Source: Variovorax paradoxus EPS
GTDB taxonomy: Bacteria; Pseudomonadota; Gammaproteobacteria; Burkholderiales; Burkholderiaceae_C
Direction of reading: 5' to 3'
DNA: 64,000 bases
Assembly (NCBI RefSeq): GCF_000184745.1
Contig: NC_014931.1
Span: 1-64,000 of the forward strand
Part shown: positions 28,009-35,574 of the stretch, piece by piece
Numbering within the stretch: the first letter of the stretch is position 1
How the letters are laid out: the number at the start of each line of letters is the position of its first letter
Program-made: the position numbers and the translations under genes
Notes under the pieces: model-generated
Database searches by the model: none
The model's input: the letters and a program-made list of their open reading frames with translations, nothing else
Told to the model about the DNA's origin: nothing

Positions 28009-30411
28009 ATGTTCAAACGTTCAAGCCCCTCCCGACCCGACGACGGCGCCACGCCGGACGAACGCAACGCCCGCTGGAGACTCATCGGCAAATGGAGCGC
28101 CATCGTGGTGGGCTCCGGCGCACTGGTGGTGCTGGTCGCATCCATCGTCGCGGTGGTTGCCATCTATCCGAAGCTGCCCGACATCTCCGAACTTGCCGAC
28201 TACCGGCCCAAGCTGCCGCTGCGCGTGTATTCCACCGAAGGCACATTGATCGGAGAGTTCGGCGAAGAGCGCCGCAACCTCACGCCCTTTGCGAGCATTC
28301 CCAAGGTCATGAAAGACGCGGTACTCGCCGTGGAAGACGCCCGCTTCTACGACCACGGCGGCGTCGACTACAAGGGCTTCGTGCGCGCCGCGGTGGCCAG
28401 CCTGAAGGGCGGCAGGAAGCAGGGCGCCTCGACCATCACCATGCAGGTGGCGCGCAACGTCTATCTGAGCTCGGAGCGCACGCTGAGCCGCAAGACCTAC
28501 GAGATCATGCTGGCCTTCCGGCTCGAGCAGCAGCTCACGAAGGACCAGATCCTCGAGATCTACCTGAACCAGATTTATCTCGGCAACCGCGCCTACGGTT
28601 TTGCCGCTGCGTCGGAAGCGTATTTCGGCAAGCCCCTGCAGAACGTGACGATCGCCGAAGCCGCGATGCTCGCCGGCCTGCCCAAGGCCCCCGGCGCGAA
28701 CAACCCGGTGGCCAACCCGCGCCGTGCGCGCGCACGCCAGCTCTACGTGATCGACCGCATGCAGGAGACCGGCTTCATCACCGCCGAACAGGCAGCCGAA
28801 GCCAAGAAGGAAGAACTGCACCTGCGCGACGCGGCCGACCCGAACCGCCTGCATGCCGAGTACGTCGCCGAAACCGTGCGGCAGATGATGTACACGCAGT
28901 ACGGCGACAGCATCTACACCAGCGGCATGAAGGTCTACACCTCGCTGGTCGCGGCCGACCAGGCGGCTGCCTACAAGTCGCTGCGCAAGGGCATCATGGA
29001 TTACGAGCGCCGCCAGGTTTATCGCGGGCCCGAGAAGTTCGTCGACCTGCCGACCGAGCAGAAGGAAGTCGATGAGGCCGTGGACGACGCACTCGCCGAA
29101 CATCCCGACAACGGCGATGTGATCGCTGCCGTCGTGCTCGATGCCAACGCGAAAGAAATCAGCGCCGTGCGCGCCAACGGCGAAGCGATCCAGATCACCG
29201 GCGAGGGCTTGAAGCCCGCGCAGTCGGGCCTCGCGGCCAAGGCACCGCCCAACATCAAGATCCGCCGCGGTGCGGTGATCCGCATGGCGAAGACGCCGAA
29301 GGGCACCTGGGAGATCACGCAGCTGCCCGAAGTGGAAGGCGCCTTCATCGCGATGGACCCGCGCAGCGGCGCGATCAAGGCGCTGGTGGGCGGTTTCGAT
29401 TTCGGCAAGAACAAGTTCAACCACGTCACGCAGGCCTGGCGCCAGCCGGGTTCGAGCTTCAAGCCGTTCATCTATTCGGCCGCGCTCGAAAAGGGCTTCA
29501 CCCCCGCCACGGTGGTGAACGATGCGCCGCTGTATTTCGATGCTGCCGCCAACGGTGGCCAGCCGTGGGAGCCGAAGAATTTCGAAGGCACCTACGAAGG
29601 CCCGATGCCGCTGCGCACCGCGTTGATGAAATCGAAGAACCTGGTGACGCTGCGCGTGCTGCAGTCGATCGGCGCGCCCTATGCGCAGGACTGGGTCACC
29701 AAGTTCGGCTTCGACAAGGACAAGCAGCCCGCCAACCTGCCGATGGGCCTGGGCGCCGGTTCGGTCACGCCGATGCAGATGGCCGTGGGCTATTCGGTGT
29801 TCGCCAACGGCGGCTACCGCGTCAATCCGTACCTGGTCACCCGCATCACCGACATGAAGGACAAGGTCATCATGGAAACCGAGCCGCCGGTGCTCGACGA
29901 AGCACGGCGCGCCATCCCCGCGCGCAATGCCTTCGTCATGGATTCGCTGCTGCAAAGCGTGGTGAAGGGCGGCACCGCGTTCAAGGCGCACCAGGCCCTG
30001 AAGCGCGACGACCTCTATGGCAAGACCGGCACCACCAACGATTCCTTCGACACCTGGTTCGCGGGTTTCCAGCCCACGCGCGTTGGCATCGCATGGATCG
30101 GCTACGACACGCCGCGCCAGCTCGGCGTGCGCGGCGAAACCGGCGGCAGCCTGAGCCTGCCGATCTGGATCGGCTACATGCAGTCGGCGCTGCAGGGCGT
30201 GCCGGTCACGCAGCCGACTGCACCGCCGGGCGTGGTGAGCATCGACGGCGAGTGGTACTTCGACGACTTCACGCCGGGGCACAACGTGGCGAGCCTGGGC
30301 CTGGAGAACGCCGAGCAGGCACCACCGCCGGTCGAAGAGCTCACCGGCGCGCCGATCGGGGCACCGCCTCCGCCTGAAGAGCGCAACCGCATCCTCGATT
30401 TCTTCAGGTAA
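28009..30411 (+). CDS. mrcA: Penicillin-binding protein 1A (bifunctional GT51/transpeptidase)
   Basis: An 800-residue class A PBP from the ATG at 28009, 11 bases after the GH3 gene. An N-terminal membrane helix (about 31-52) precedes the GT51 domain: catalytic E110 in EDARFYDHGG, then GASTITMQVARN and RKTYEIMLAFRLEQQLTK. An OB-like insert typical of PBP1A follows. The transpeptidase domain has SSFK (S482, K485), SKN and KTG (K672). It builds and cross-links peptidoglycan. Linked to creD and the GH3 gene, and closed by a terminator. Confidence 0.95.
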   Translation: MFKRSSPSRPDDGATPDERNARWRLIGKWSAIVVGSGALVVLVASIVAVVAIYPKLPDISELADYRPKLPLRVYSTEGTLIGEFGEERRNLTPFASIPKVMKDAVLAVEDARFYDHGGVDYKGFVRAAVASLKGGRKQGASTITMQVARNVYLSSERTLSRKTYEIMLAFRLEQQLTKDQILEIYLNQIYLGNRAYGFAAASEAYFGKPLQNVTIAEAAMLAGLPKAPGANNPVANPRRARARQLYVIDRMQETGFITAEQAAEAKKEELHLRDAADPNRLHAEYVAETVRQMMYTQYGDSIYTSGMKVYTSLVAADQAAAYKSLRKGIMDYERRQVYRGPEKFVDLPTEQKEVDEAVDDALAEHPDNGDVIAAVVLDANAKEISAVRANGEAIQITGEGLKPAQSGLAAKAPPNIKIRRGAVIRMAKTPKGTWEITQLPEVEGAFIAMDPRSGAIKALVGGFDFGKNKFNHVTQAWRQPGSSFKPFIYSAALEKGFTPATVVNDAPLYFDAAANGGQPWEPKNFEGTYEGPMPLRTALMKSKNLVTLRVLQSIGAPYAQDWVTKFGFDKDKQPANLPMGLGAGSVTPMQMAVGYSVFANGGYRVNPYLVTRITDMKDKVIMETEPPVLDEARRAIPARNAFVMDSLLQSVVKGGTAFKAHQALKRDDLYGKTGTTNDSFDTWFAGFQPTRVGIAWIGYDTPRQLGVRGETGGSLSLPIWIGYMQSALQGVPVTQPTAPPGVVSIDGEWYFDDFTPGHNVASLGLENAEQAPPPVEELTGAPIGAPPPPEERNRILDFFR

Positions 30412-30424
30412 ACGCTGATCGAAG

Positions 30425-30466
30425 GGGACGGCACCGGGTCTCTACACTCGGTGCCGTCCCTTTTTT
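30425..30466 (+). terminator. Rho-independent terminator after mrcA
   Basis: A perfect 12-bp stem (GGGACGGCACCG / CGGTGCCGTCCC) with a 12-base loop and a TTTTTT tail, 14 bases after the stop. Confidence 0.9.
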
Positions 30467-30488
30467 CTTTGGCCGAACGCATTCATTC

Positions 30489-31094
30489 ATGGAAATCCTC
30501 ACGCTGGTGGCGCTGCTTCTTGTCGGCGCCTACATCCTCAAGTCCAGAGACCAGCGCCAGCGCATCGCGCTGCTGGGAAGCCACCTCGGCCAGTACCAGA
30601 TCGAGAAGCTCATGGAGAGCCTGACCCAGGGCTATCTGCGTTGCCTCGGCGAAGACGACCCCGAGCGCCGCCAGCAGATCTGGAGCCTGCTCGACACCAC
30701 CGAGGAAAAGCTCTCGTCTCAGTTCGACAGCTTCGCCGCTGGCTTCGCGCGCCTTCCCGAAGCGGACACGCGCGTGAGCAAGCTGCCCATCGCCATTCCG
30801 TACGCACACAAGCTCTTTCCGTCCACGACCTTCGATCTGCGCGAAGCGCTGAACATCCACGCACGCGGCATCGCCGGCGTGATGAAAAACGCATCGAGTC
30901 GTCCGGCCAAGTCCAAGGCCTTCACCATGTCTGCCGAGTTGTTCCTGATGCAGCACACCTGCCACTGGTTCTGCAAATCGAAGACGGTGGCGTCGGCGCG
31001 CATGCTGGCGCGGCACCAGACGTCGTACGAGCAACTGCTCGATGCGGTGAGCCCCGAGACACGCCGCGCCTACGGCACGCTGACGGGTCAGTGA
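30489..31094 (+). CDS. Single-pass membrane protein of unknown function
   Basis: A 201-residue protein. One N-terminal transmembrane helix (ILTLVALLLVGAYIL) is followed by a soluble helical domain with two notable His/Cys segments (LREALNIHARGIAG and LMQHTCHWFCKSKT), which could bind metal or heme. I do not recognise the family. It follows the mrcA terminator and overlaps the 3' end of creC by seven bases on the opposite strand. Confidence 0.75.
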   Translation: MEILTLVALLLVGAYILKSRDQRQRIALLGSHLGQYQIEKLMESLTQGYLRCLGEDDPERRQQIWSLLDTTEEKLSSQFDSFAAGFARLPEADTRVSKLPIAIPYAHKLFPSTTFDLREALNIHARGIAGVMKNASSRPAKSKAFTMSAELFLMQHTCHWFCKSKTVASARMLARHQTSYEQLLDAVSPETRRAYGTLTGQ

Positions 31095-32527
31095 TGTGAC
31101 AACAGCGGCAGCGTGAGCGTGGCCACCGCGCCGCCGCGCGTCGCATTGCCGAGCTCGATGCGCCCTCGGTGCAGCGAGGCGATTTCCTTCACGAACGCGA
31201 GCCCCAGCCCCGTGCTTTTCTTCTGGCTGTGCGGCCGCGCGAGCGAATAGAACTTCTGGAAGACTTTTTCCTGCGCGTAGTCCGGAATGCCCGGGCCATG
31301 GTCGCGCACGGTCACGCGTGCGAGCTTCGACGTGGTCTCCAGCGTCAGCAGCACCTCGCTGTCGGGCGGTGAAAAATCGATCGCGTTGTCCAACAGATTG
31401 CTGATCGCGCGGCGCAACAAGAACGGGTCGCCCTCGGTGCTGGCTTCGGTGCGGATGTTCACCAGCAGGCGAATGTTCCGCTTGGCCGCCGCGGGCTGCG
31501 CGCTGATGGCGATGTCGTCGATCAGCGAAGCCAGCGGCACCGGCTCGGTGCGCTCCAGCGCGCGCCGCGTTTCGAGCGCGGTGAGCTCCATCATGCGATC
31601 GACGATTTCCTGGATGCGCTGCGTCTCGCGCTCGATGTTCTTCAGGAACCGCTCGCGCTCCGCATGCGGCATCGACGGCTCCTGCAGCAGCTCGGCTGCG
31701 CCGCGGATCGCCGAAAGTGGACTTTTCACTTCGTGCGTGAAGGTCTGCACGTAGTCGGCGACGTAGTTGCGGCCCGTCAGTGCATCGCGCATTTCGCTGA
31801 AGCCGGTGCGCACCGCATCGACCGCGCGCCGCGCCATGCGCGAAAAGCTCAGGGTGCGCTGCGCGCGCACCCAGGTCCAGTAGTCCGAGATCAGCCCGAA
31901 GGGCCGCACCAGCCAGACCGAGACGATCACCGCCAGCAGCAACAGCGCGAGGCCCGAACCCACGCCCACCCACAGCGTGCGGGCGCGCGCGTCTTCCACG
32001 AACTGGCCGAAGCTCTGCACCGGCTTGCCGACGCTGACCATGCCGACGATCTCGTTGTTCCAGCGAATGGGCGCGCCCACGTACATCACCGAAGTGCGCG
32101 GATCGCCGTCGACATCGCGCGAGGTGCGCGCGCCATAAAGGCCGGCGAGCGTGCGGCTCACGTCGCTCCATTGCGAGTAGTCGGCGCCCAGGTGCCTGCC
32201 GAGCGAATCGAACATCACGCGGCCGCTGCGGTCGGTGACGTACACGCGCAGTTCCACCTGGCTCTTGTGCAGGTTGTAGATCTGCGCGGAGAACTCGCGC
32301 GCGTAGACGGTGCGGAACAGGGGCTCCAGTCGCCCGGTGTTGATGGCGCCCGCGATCACGTCCTGCTCGACCAGGCTGGCCATGAGCTGCGAGGTCTCGA
32401 CCAGCGACTCTTCGGCTGATTCGCGGTAGCGCGGATCGATGTCCGACACCACGCGGTAGAGCAGAAAGGCGATGCCCGCCGTGTAGATCAGCAGGATGCC
32501 GATGAAGATCCGCGTGCGTCTTGTCAC
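31088..32527 (-). CDS. creC: Two-component sensor histidine kinase CreC
   Basis: A 479-residue protein starting at a GTG (32527) that overlaps the creB stop as GTGA. First membrane helix IFIGILLIYTAGIAFLLY, a periplasmic sensor region of about 170 residues with the CreC-type block YVGAPIRWNNEIVGMVSVGKP, a second helix, then HAMP-like, dimerisation and ATPase domains. The phosphoacceptor His lies in FTHEVKSPLSAIRG; the N box is LLDNAIDFS; the G boxes include DHGPGIP and STGLGLAFVKEI. It phosphorylates CreB. Its 3' end overlaps the convergent gene by seven bases. Confidence 0.9.
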   Translation of the reverse strand: MTRRTRIFIGILLIYTAGIAFLLYRVVSDIDPRYRESAEESLVETSQLMASLVEQDVIAGAINTGRLEPLFRTVYAREFSAQIYNLHKSQVELRVYVTDRSGRVMFDSLGRHLGADYSQWSDVSRTLAGLYGARTSRDVDGDPRTSVMYVGAPIRWNNEIVGMVSVGKPVQSFGQFVEDARARTLWVGVGSGLALLLLAVIVSVWLVRPFGLISDYWTWVRAQRTLSFSRMARRAVDAVRTGFSEMRDALTGRNYVADYVQTFTHEVKSPLSAIRGAAELLQEPSMPHAERERFLKNIERETQRIQEIVDRMMELTALETRRALERTEPVPLASLIDDIAISAQPAAAKRNIRLLVNIRTEASTEGDPFLLRRAISNLLDNAIDFSPPDSEVLLTLETTSKLARVTVRDHGPGIPDYAQEKVFQKFYSLARPHSQKKSTGLGLAFVKEIASLHRGRIELGNATRGGAVATLTLPLLSHH

Positions 32528-33318
32528 GAAGCCTTGGCTGGCAATTCTTCGTTCAGGGCATAGCCGGTGCCGCGCAGCGTGCGGATCGGCTCCACATCGG
32601 GCGCCACCGCCTTGAGCTTGGCGCGCAGGGTCTTGATGTGCGCATCGACCGTGCGGTCGAAGCTGTCGCTCGCGTCGTCCCAAACGTGTTCCAGCAATTC
32701 GTCGCGGGTGAAGACGCGGCCCGGCCGCTGCACCAGCAGCCGCAGCAAGCCGTATTCGTAGCGCGAGAGCTCCAGAAGCCGGCCGTAATAGCGGATCTGC
32801 ATGCGCTCGTTGTCGAGCGCGAAGGGCATTGGCGGGGTCTGTGGGGCCGTTGGCGGCGCCGGCGGCGAAATTTGAGGGGGTACCCCGTTTCCGGGCCCTG
32901 CGGCCGTTCCGGGGCCTCCAGGGCTGTTGCGCGTGCTGCGCCGCAGGATCGTTCGGACCCGCGCGACCAGTTCGCGCGGCGAAAACGGCTTGGCGATGTA
33001 GTCGTCGGCGCCCAGTTCCAGGCCCACCACGCGGTCGATTTCGTCGCTGCGCGCCGTGAGAAACAGCATCGGGACCTCCGGCCCGCCCTGCGACTGGTTC
33101 AGCGCTCTCAGGCGCTTGAAGAGCTCGAAACCGTTGAGATCGGGCAGCCCGATGTCCAGGATGGCCAGCGCGGGCGGCTCCTCTGCGAACTGCGCGATGG
33201 CCTCTTCGGCGGTGGCGCACCAGACCGGCGTGAAGCCATCGCTCTTCAGGACGTATTGCAGCGTGTCGGCGATGCCCGATTCGTCTTCGGCGATCAGGAT
33301 CCGGGGTTTGAAGCTCAT
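32524..33318 (-). CDS. creB: Two-component response regulator CreB
   Basis: A 264-residue OmpR-class regulator. The receiver domain has the acidic pair ED in LIAEDESG, phosphoacceptor D55 in LAILDIGLPD and Lys in YIAKPFSPRE. The winged-helix domain ends RTLRGTGYAL. The two are joined by an unusually long Pro/Gly-rich linker of about 45 residues (STRNSPGGPGTAAGPG...), absent from the E. coli protein. First gene of creBC. Its probable target repeat is upstream of creD. The origin-like region starts about 100 bases upstream. Confidence 0.9.
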   Translation of the reverse strand: MSFKPRILIAEDESGIADTLQYVLKSDGFTPVWCATAEEAIAQFAEEPPALAILDIGLPDLNGFELFKRLRALNQSQGGPEVPMLFLTARSDEIDRVVGLELGADDYIAKPFSPRELVARVRTILRRSTRNSPGGPGTAAGPGNGVPPQISPPAPPTAPQTPPMPFALDNERMQIRYYGRLLELSRYEYGLLRLLVQRPGRVFTRDELLEHVWDDASDSFDRTVDAHIKTLRAKLKAVAPDVEPIRTLRGTGYALNEELPAKAS

Positions 33319-33608
33319 CCTCGAATGTTAGCGAGGGCAAAGAAGGACGGCGGGCCCGCTTTCCCGTCCGAGGCGCCGGAGACCGGCGCGGCCTTTCGCG
33401 GCCTTTTTTTTGGCGCGGCGCTCTTTCTGTCTTCTATTTCTTATTCTTCTTATTCAAATTAGTAGTAGTAGATAAGGGAAGCACTCTTCTGTGGACAGGG
33501 CACTTTTTTCCTTATGCGACAACGACTTGTCATTGCTCTGTCACTGTGCGCAGCCGTGCTTCCGGGATGTACCCGCAAAAGGGACAACATCGGGTAACCC
33601 GTCGGCCC

Positions 33609-33617
33609 TGTGGATAA
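33609..33617 (-). promoter_or_regulatory. DnaA box (perfect)
   Basis: TGTGGATAA, the exact reverse complement of the consensus TTATCCACA, within the origin-like region. Confidence 0.75.
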
Positions 33618-33785
33618 CCCATGGCTTGTGCCAGAACTCTCCCCAGAGTTGTCCTTTGACAGGCCCCGGAAAATCTGCGAAAGGCGGTTTTCGGTCGGAA
33701 AAATCCAGTGCCTCTTATTTGGGCAATATGTAGATTTCCCTTTTAAATCAACCACTTGCCACGCCCCTACACAGAAGTGCCGACG

Positions 33786-33794
33786 TTATCCACA
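33786..33794 (+). promoter_or_regulatory. DnaA box (perfect)
   Basis: TTATCCACA, exact consensus, 94 bases upstream of the TerB-like gene. It faces the box at 33609-33617. Confidence 0.75.
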
Positions 33795-33887
33795 GAGTTG
33801 CCCAAGTTTTGCGGGGACAACGCGCGAGGAACCTTCGAGCCGGTGGGCAACCCAACGCCGTCCTTCACATTGCAAAAAATTTCGAAC

Positions 33888-34832
33888 ATGACACCTTCAG
33901 AAACCAAGGCCATCGTGACCCTGAGCCTGCTGGCTGCCTTTGTCGACGGCGAGAAACACGAGCGCGAGCGCGCCGAGATCAAGCGCATTGCGGAGGGCCT
34001 GTCGCAAGCCGACGGGTTGAACCTGCCGACGCTCTACCAGGACGTGCTGATGAAGCGCGTGTCGCTGGCCTCGGTGGCGGGTGAGCTGACCAGCAGCGAA
34101 TCGAAGCAACTCGCCTATGAAATGGCGGTGTGCGTGTGCGACGCCGATGGCGCGCAATCGGAAGCGGAGCGCATGTTCCTCGCGGATGTGCGCACCTCGC
34201 TCGGTCTGGATGCCTCGGCGGCGCGGTTTTCAGAGCAGGCGGAAGAAATTGCCGCGGTGCCTGTCGCGGCTGCAGCGGGAACTGCCGTGGCTTCGGTTGC
34301 CGCGCCCAACGTGCCGGACAGCGCCGAGCTCGACAAGTCGATCCTCAACGCCTCCATCCTCAACGGCGCGCTCGAGCTCTTGCCCGAGACGCTCTCGACC
34401 ATGGCGATCATTCCGCTGCAGATGAAGCTGGTCTACCGCATCGGCCAGGCGCACGGTTACCAGCTCGACAGCGGCCACATCAAGGATTTCCTCGCCACCG
34501 TGGGTGTGGGCCTGACCTCGCAGTACCTGGAGCAAGCCGGGCGCAAGCTGCTCGGCGGTCTGCTCGGAAAGATGGGCGGCGGCCTGCTGCGCGGGCTGGG
34601 CAACCAGGCCGTGAGTTCGGGCATGAGCTTCGCGTCGACCTACGCCCTCGGCCATGTGGCCAAGCGCTATTACGGCGGCGGGCGCACCCTCTCGACGCAG
34701 ATGCTCAAGGATGCGTTTTCGGGCGTGGTGAAGGAAGGGCAGAGCCTGCAGACGCAATATCTGCCGGCCATTCAAGAGAAGGCCCGCACGCTGGATGCGG
34801 GCAAGGTGCTGTCGTTGGTGCGCGGCGCCTGA
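33888..34832 (+). CDS. TerB-like / DUF697 (YcjF-like) protein
   Basis: A 314-residue protein from the ATG at 33888 (MTPSETKAIVTLSLLAAFVDGEKHERE). The N-terminal 130 residues resemble the helical TerB domain with its acidic DGE...ERAEI pattern. A Val/Ala linker follows. The C-terminal part (MKLVYRIGQAHGYQLDSGHIKDF and a Gly-rich amphipathic region) resembles DUF697, found in membrane-associated stress proteins. The function is unknown. It is the first gene to the right of the origin-like region and abuts cueR tail to tail with one base between. Confidence 0.75.
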   Translation: MTPSETKAIVTLSLLAAFVDGEKHERERAEIKRIAEGLSQADGLNLPTLYQDVLMKRVSLASVAGELTSSESKQLAYEMAVCVCDADGAQSEAERMFLADVRTSLGLDASAARFSEQAEEIAAVPVAAAAGTAVASVAAPNVPDSAELDKSILNASILNGALELLPETLSTMAIIPLQMKLVYRIGQAHGYQLDSGHIKDFLATVGVGLTSQYLEQAGRKLLGGLLGKMGGGLLRGLGNQAVSSGMSFASTYALGHVAKRYYGGGRTLSTQMLKDAFSGVVKEGQSLQTQYLPAIQEKARTLDAGKVLSLVRGA

Positions 34833-34833
34833 T

Positions 34834-35235
34834 CTAGGCTTTGCCCAGGTCGTCGAGGATCGGGCAGTCCGGGCGCGCATCGCCGTGACAGCAATGCACG
34901 AGGTGCGCGAGCGTGTTGCGCATCGACTGCATGTCCGCGATGCGCTGCTCCAGTTCTCCCAGGTGCTTTTCCGCAACCCGCTTGACGCTCGAACTCGCGC
35001 GCCGGCGGTTGTGCCAGAGGCCCACCAGCTCGGCGATTTCTTCCATTGAAAAACCGAGGTCGCGCGAGCGCTTGATGAAGCGCAGCGTGTGCACGTCGGC
35101 CTCGCTGTATTGCCGGTAACCGCTGTCGGTGCGCGCCACCGCCGGCAAAAGGCCCAGCCCCTCGTAGTGCCGGACCATGCGCGCCGACACGCCAGAGAGG
35201 CGTGCGGCTTCGCCGATGGCGACCTGGACCGTCAT
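34834..35235 (-). CDS. cueR: Cu(I)-responsive MerR-family regulator CueR
   Basis: A 133-residue protein with an N-terminal MerR winged helix (IGEAARLSGVSARMVRHYEGLGLL), a long dimerisation helix and the CueR metal loop with C116 and C124 (CCHGDARPDCPIL), spaced exactly eight apart as in E. coli CueR. It activates copper efflux genes by untwisting promoters with a long spacer. The ATG overlaps the copZ stop (ATGA). A matching promoter lies upstream of the divergent copA. Confidence 0.93.
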   Translation of the reverse strand: MTVQVAIGEAARLSGVSARMVRHYEGLGLLPAVARTDSGYRQYSEADVHTLRFIKRSRDLGFSMEEIAELVGLWHNRRRASSSVKRVAEKHLGELEQRIADMQSMRNTLAHLVHCCHGDARPDCPILDDLGKA

Positions 35236-35426
35236 TGAACGGCGTAGCCCGCGTTCTCGATCGCGGCCACGATGTCCTTGCGCGGCTGTTCGCTCAGCAC
35301 GTCGACATGGCCCGTTTCAAGATCGACCGTGACCTGCGCTTCGGGATCGACCGTCTGCACCGCGTTCTGCACCGCGTTCACGCAATGGCCGCAGCTCATG
35401 CCCGACACCTGGAATTTCTGGCTCAT
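35232..35426 (-). CDS. copZ: Copper chaperone CopZ (HMA domain)
   Basis: A 64-residue ferredoxin-like heavy-metal-associated protein. The metal site is MSCGHC (residues 10-15) in VSGMSCGHCVNAVQ, in the usual loop-1 position. It delivers Cu(I) to CopA. GGAGC precedes the ATG. First gene of copZ-cueR, divergent from copA. A consensus-like -35 element TTGACA (35505-35500, minus strand) lies upstream, though a matching -10 is not clear. Confidence 0.92.
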   Translation of the reverse strand: MSQKFQVSGMSCGHCVNAVQNAVQTVDPEAQVTVDLETGHVDVLSEQPRKDIVAAIENAGYAVQ

Positions 35427-35536
35427 CGTTCTGGCTCCTTCTTTGGTGGATGAATGAATGATTGAATCAAATGAGCCGCCAGTTTGAACCCTCTCACGAT
35501 GTCAACGTCCAGCGAAGGGGCACTTCTAATCCGGCC

Positions 35537-35567
35537 TTGACCTTGCCATGGTGTGAGGCTTTAGTCT
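35537..35567 (+). promoter_or_regulatory. CueR-type promoter of copA
   Basis: -35 TTGACC (35537-35542) and a weak -10 TAGTCT (35562-35567) are separated by 19 bases, the long spacer characteristic of MerR-family targets. Between them lies an imperfect dyad, CCTTGCCA / TGGTGTGAGG (35541-35558). The -10 ends only seven bases before the copA ATG, so the transcript would be leaderless. Confidence 0.7.
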
Positions 35568-35574
35568 CCGGCAC

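Larger units (their letters stand above)
33421..33794. other. Candidate replication origin (oriC-like region)
   Basis: The 569-base gap between creB and the TerB-like gene holds no gene. It contains, in order: an AT-rich pyrimidine tract (33421-33460), a TAG trinucleotide run (33460-33471, TAGTAGTAGTAG), a degenerate DnaA box (33490-33498, TGTGGACAG), a perfect reverse DnaA box TGTGGATAA (33609-33617) and a perfect forward box TTATCCACA (33786-33794). Read on the minus strand the order is box, spacer, CTACTACTACTA, AT-rich tract, which matches the DnaA-box/DnaA-trio/unwinding-element layout of bacterial origins. The sampled G/C balance of plus-strand genes flips across this point. Confidence 0.6.

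Noticed and set aside
33471..33887. Small open frames in the origin-like region (for example 33491-33733 +)
   Set aside because: No ribosome-binding site or recognisable family, and the DnaA boxes fall inside them.
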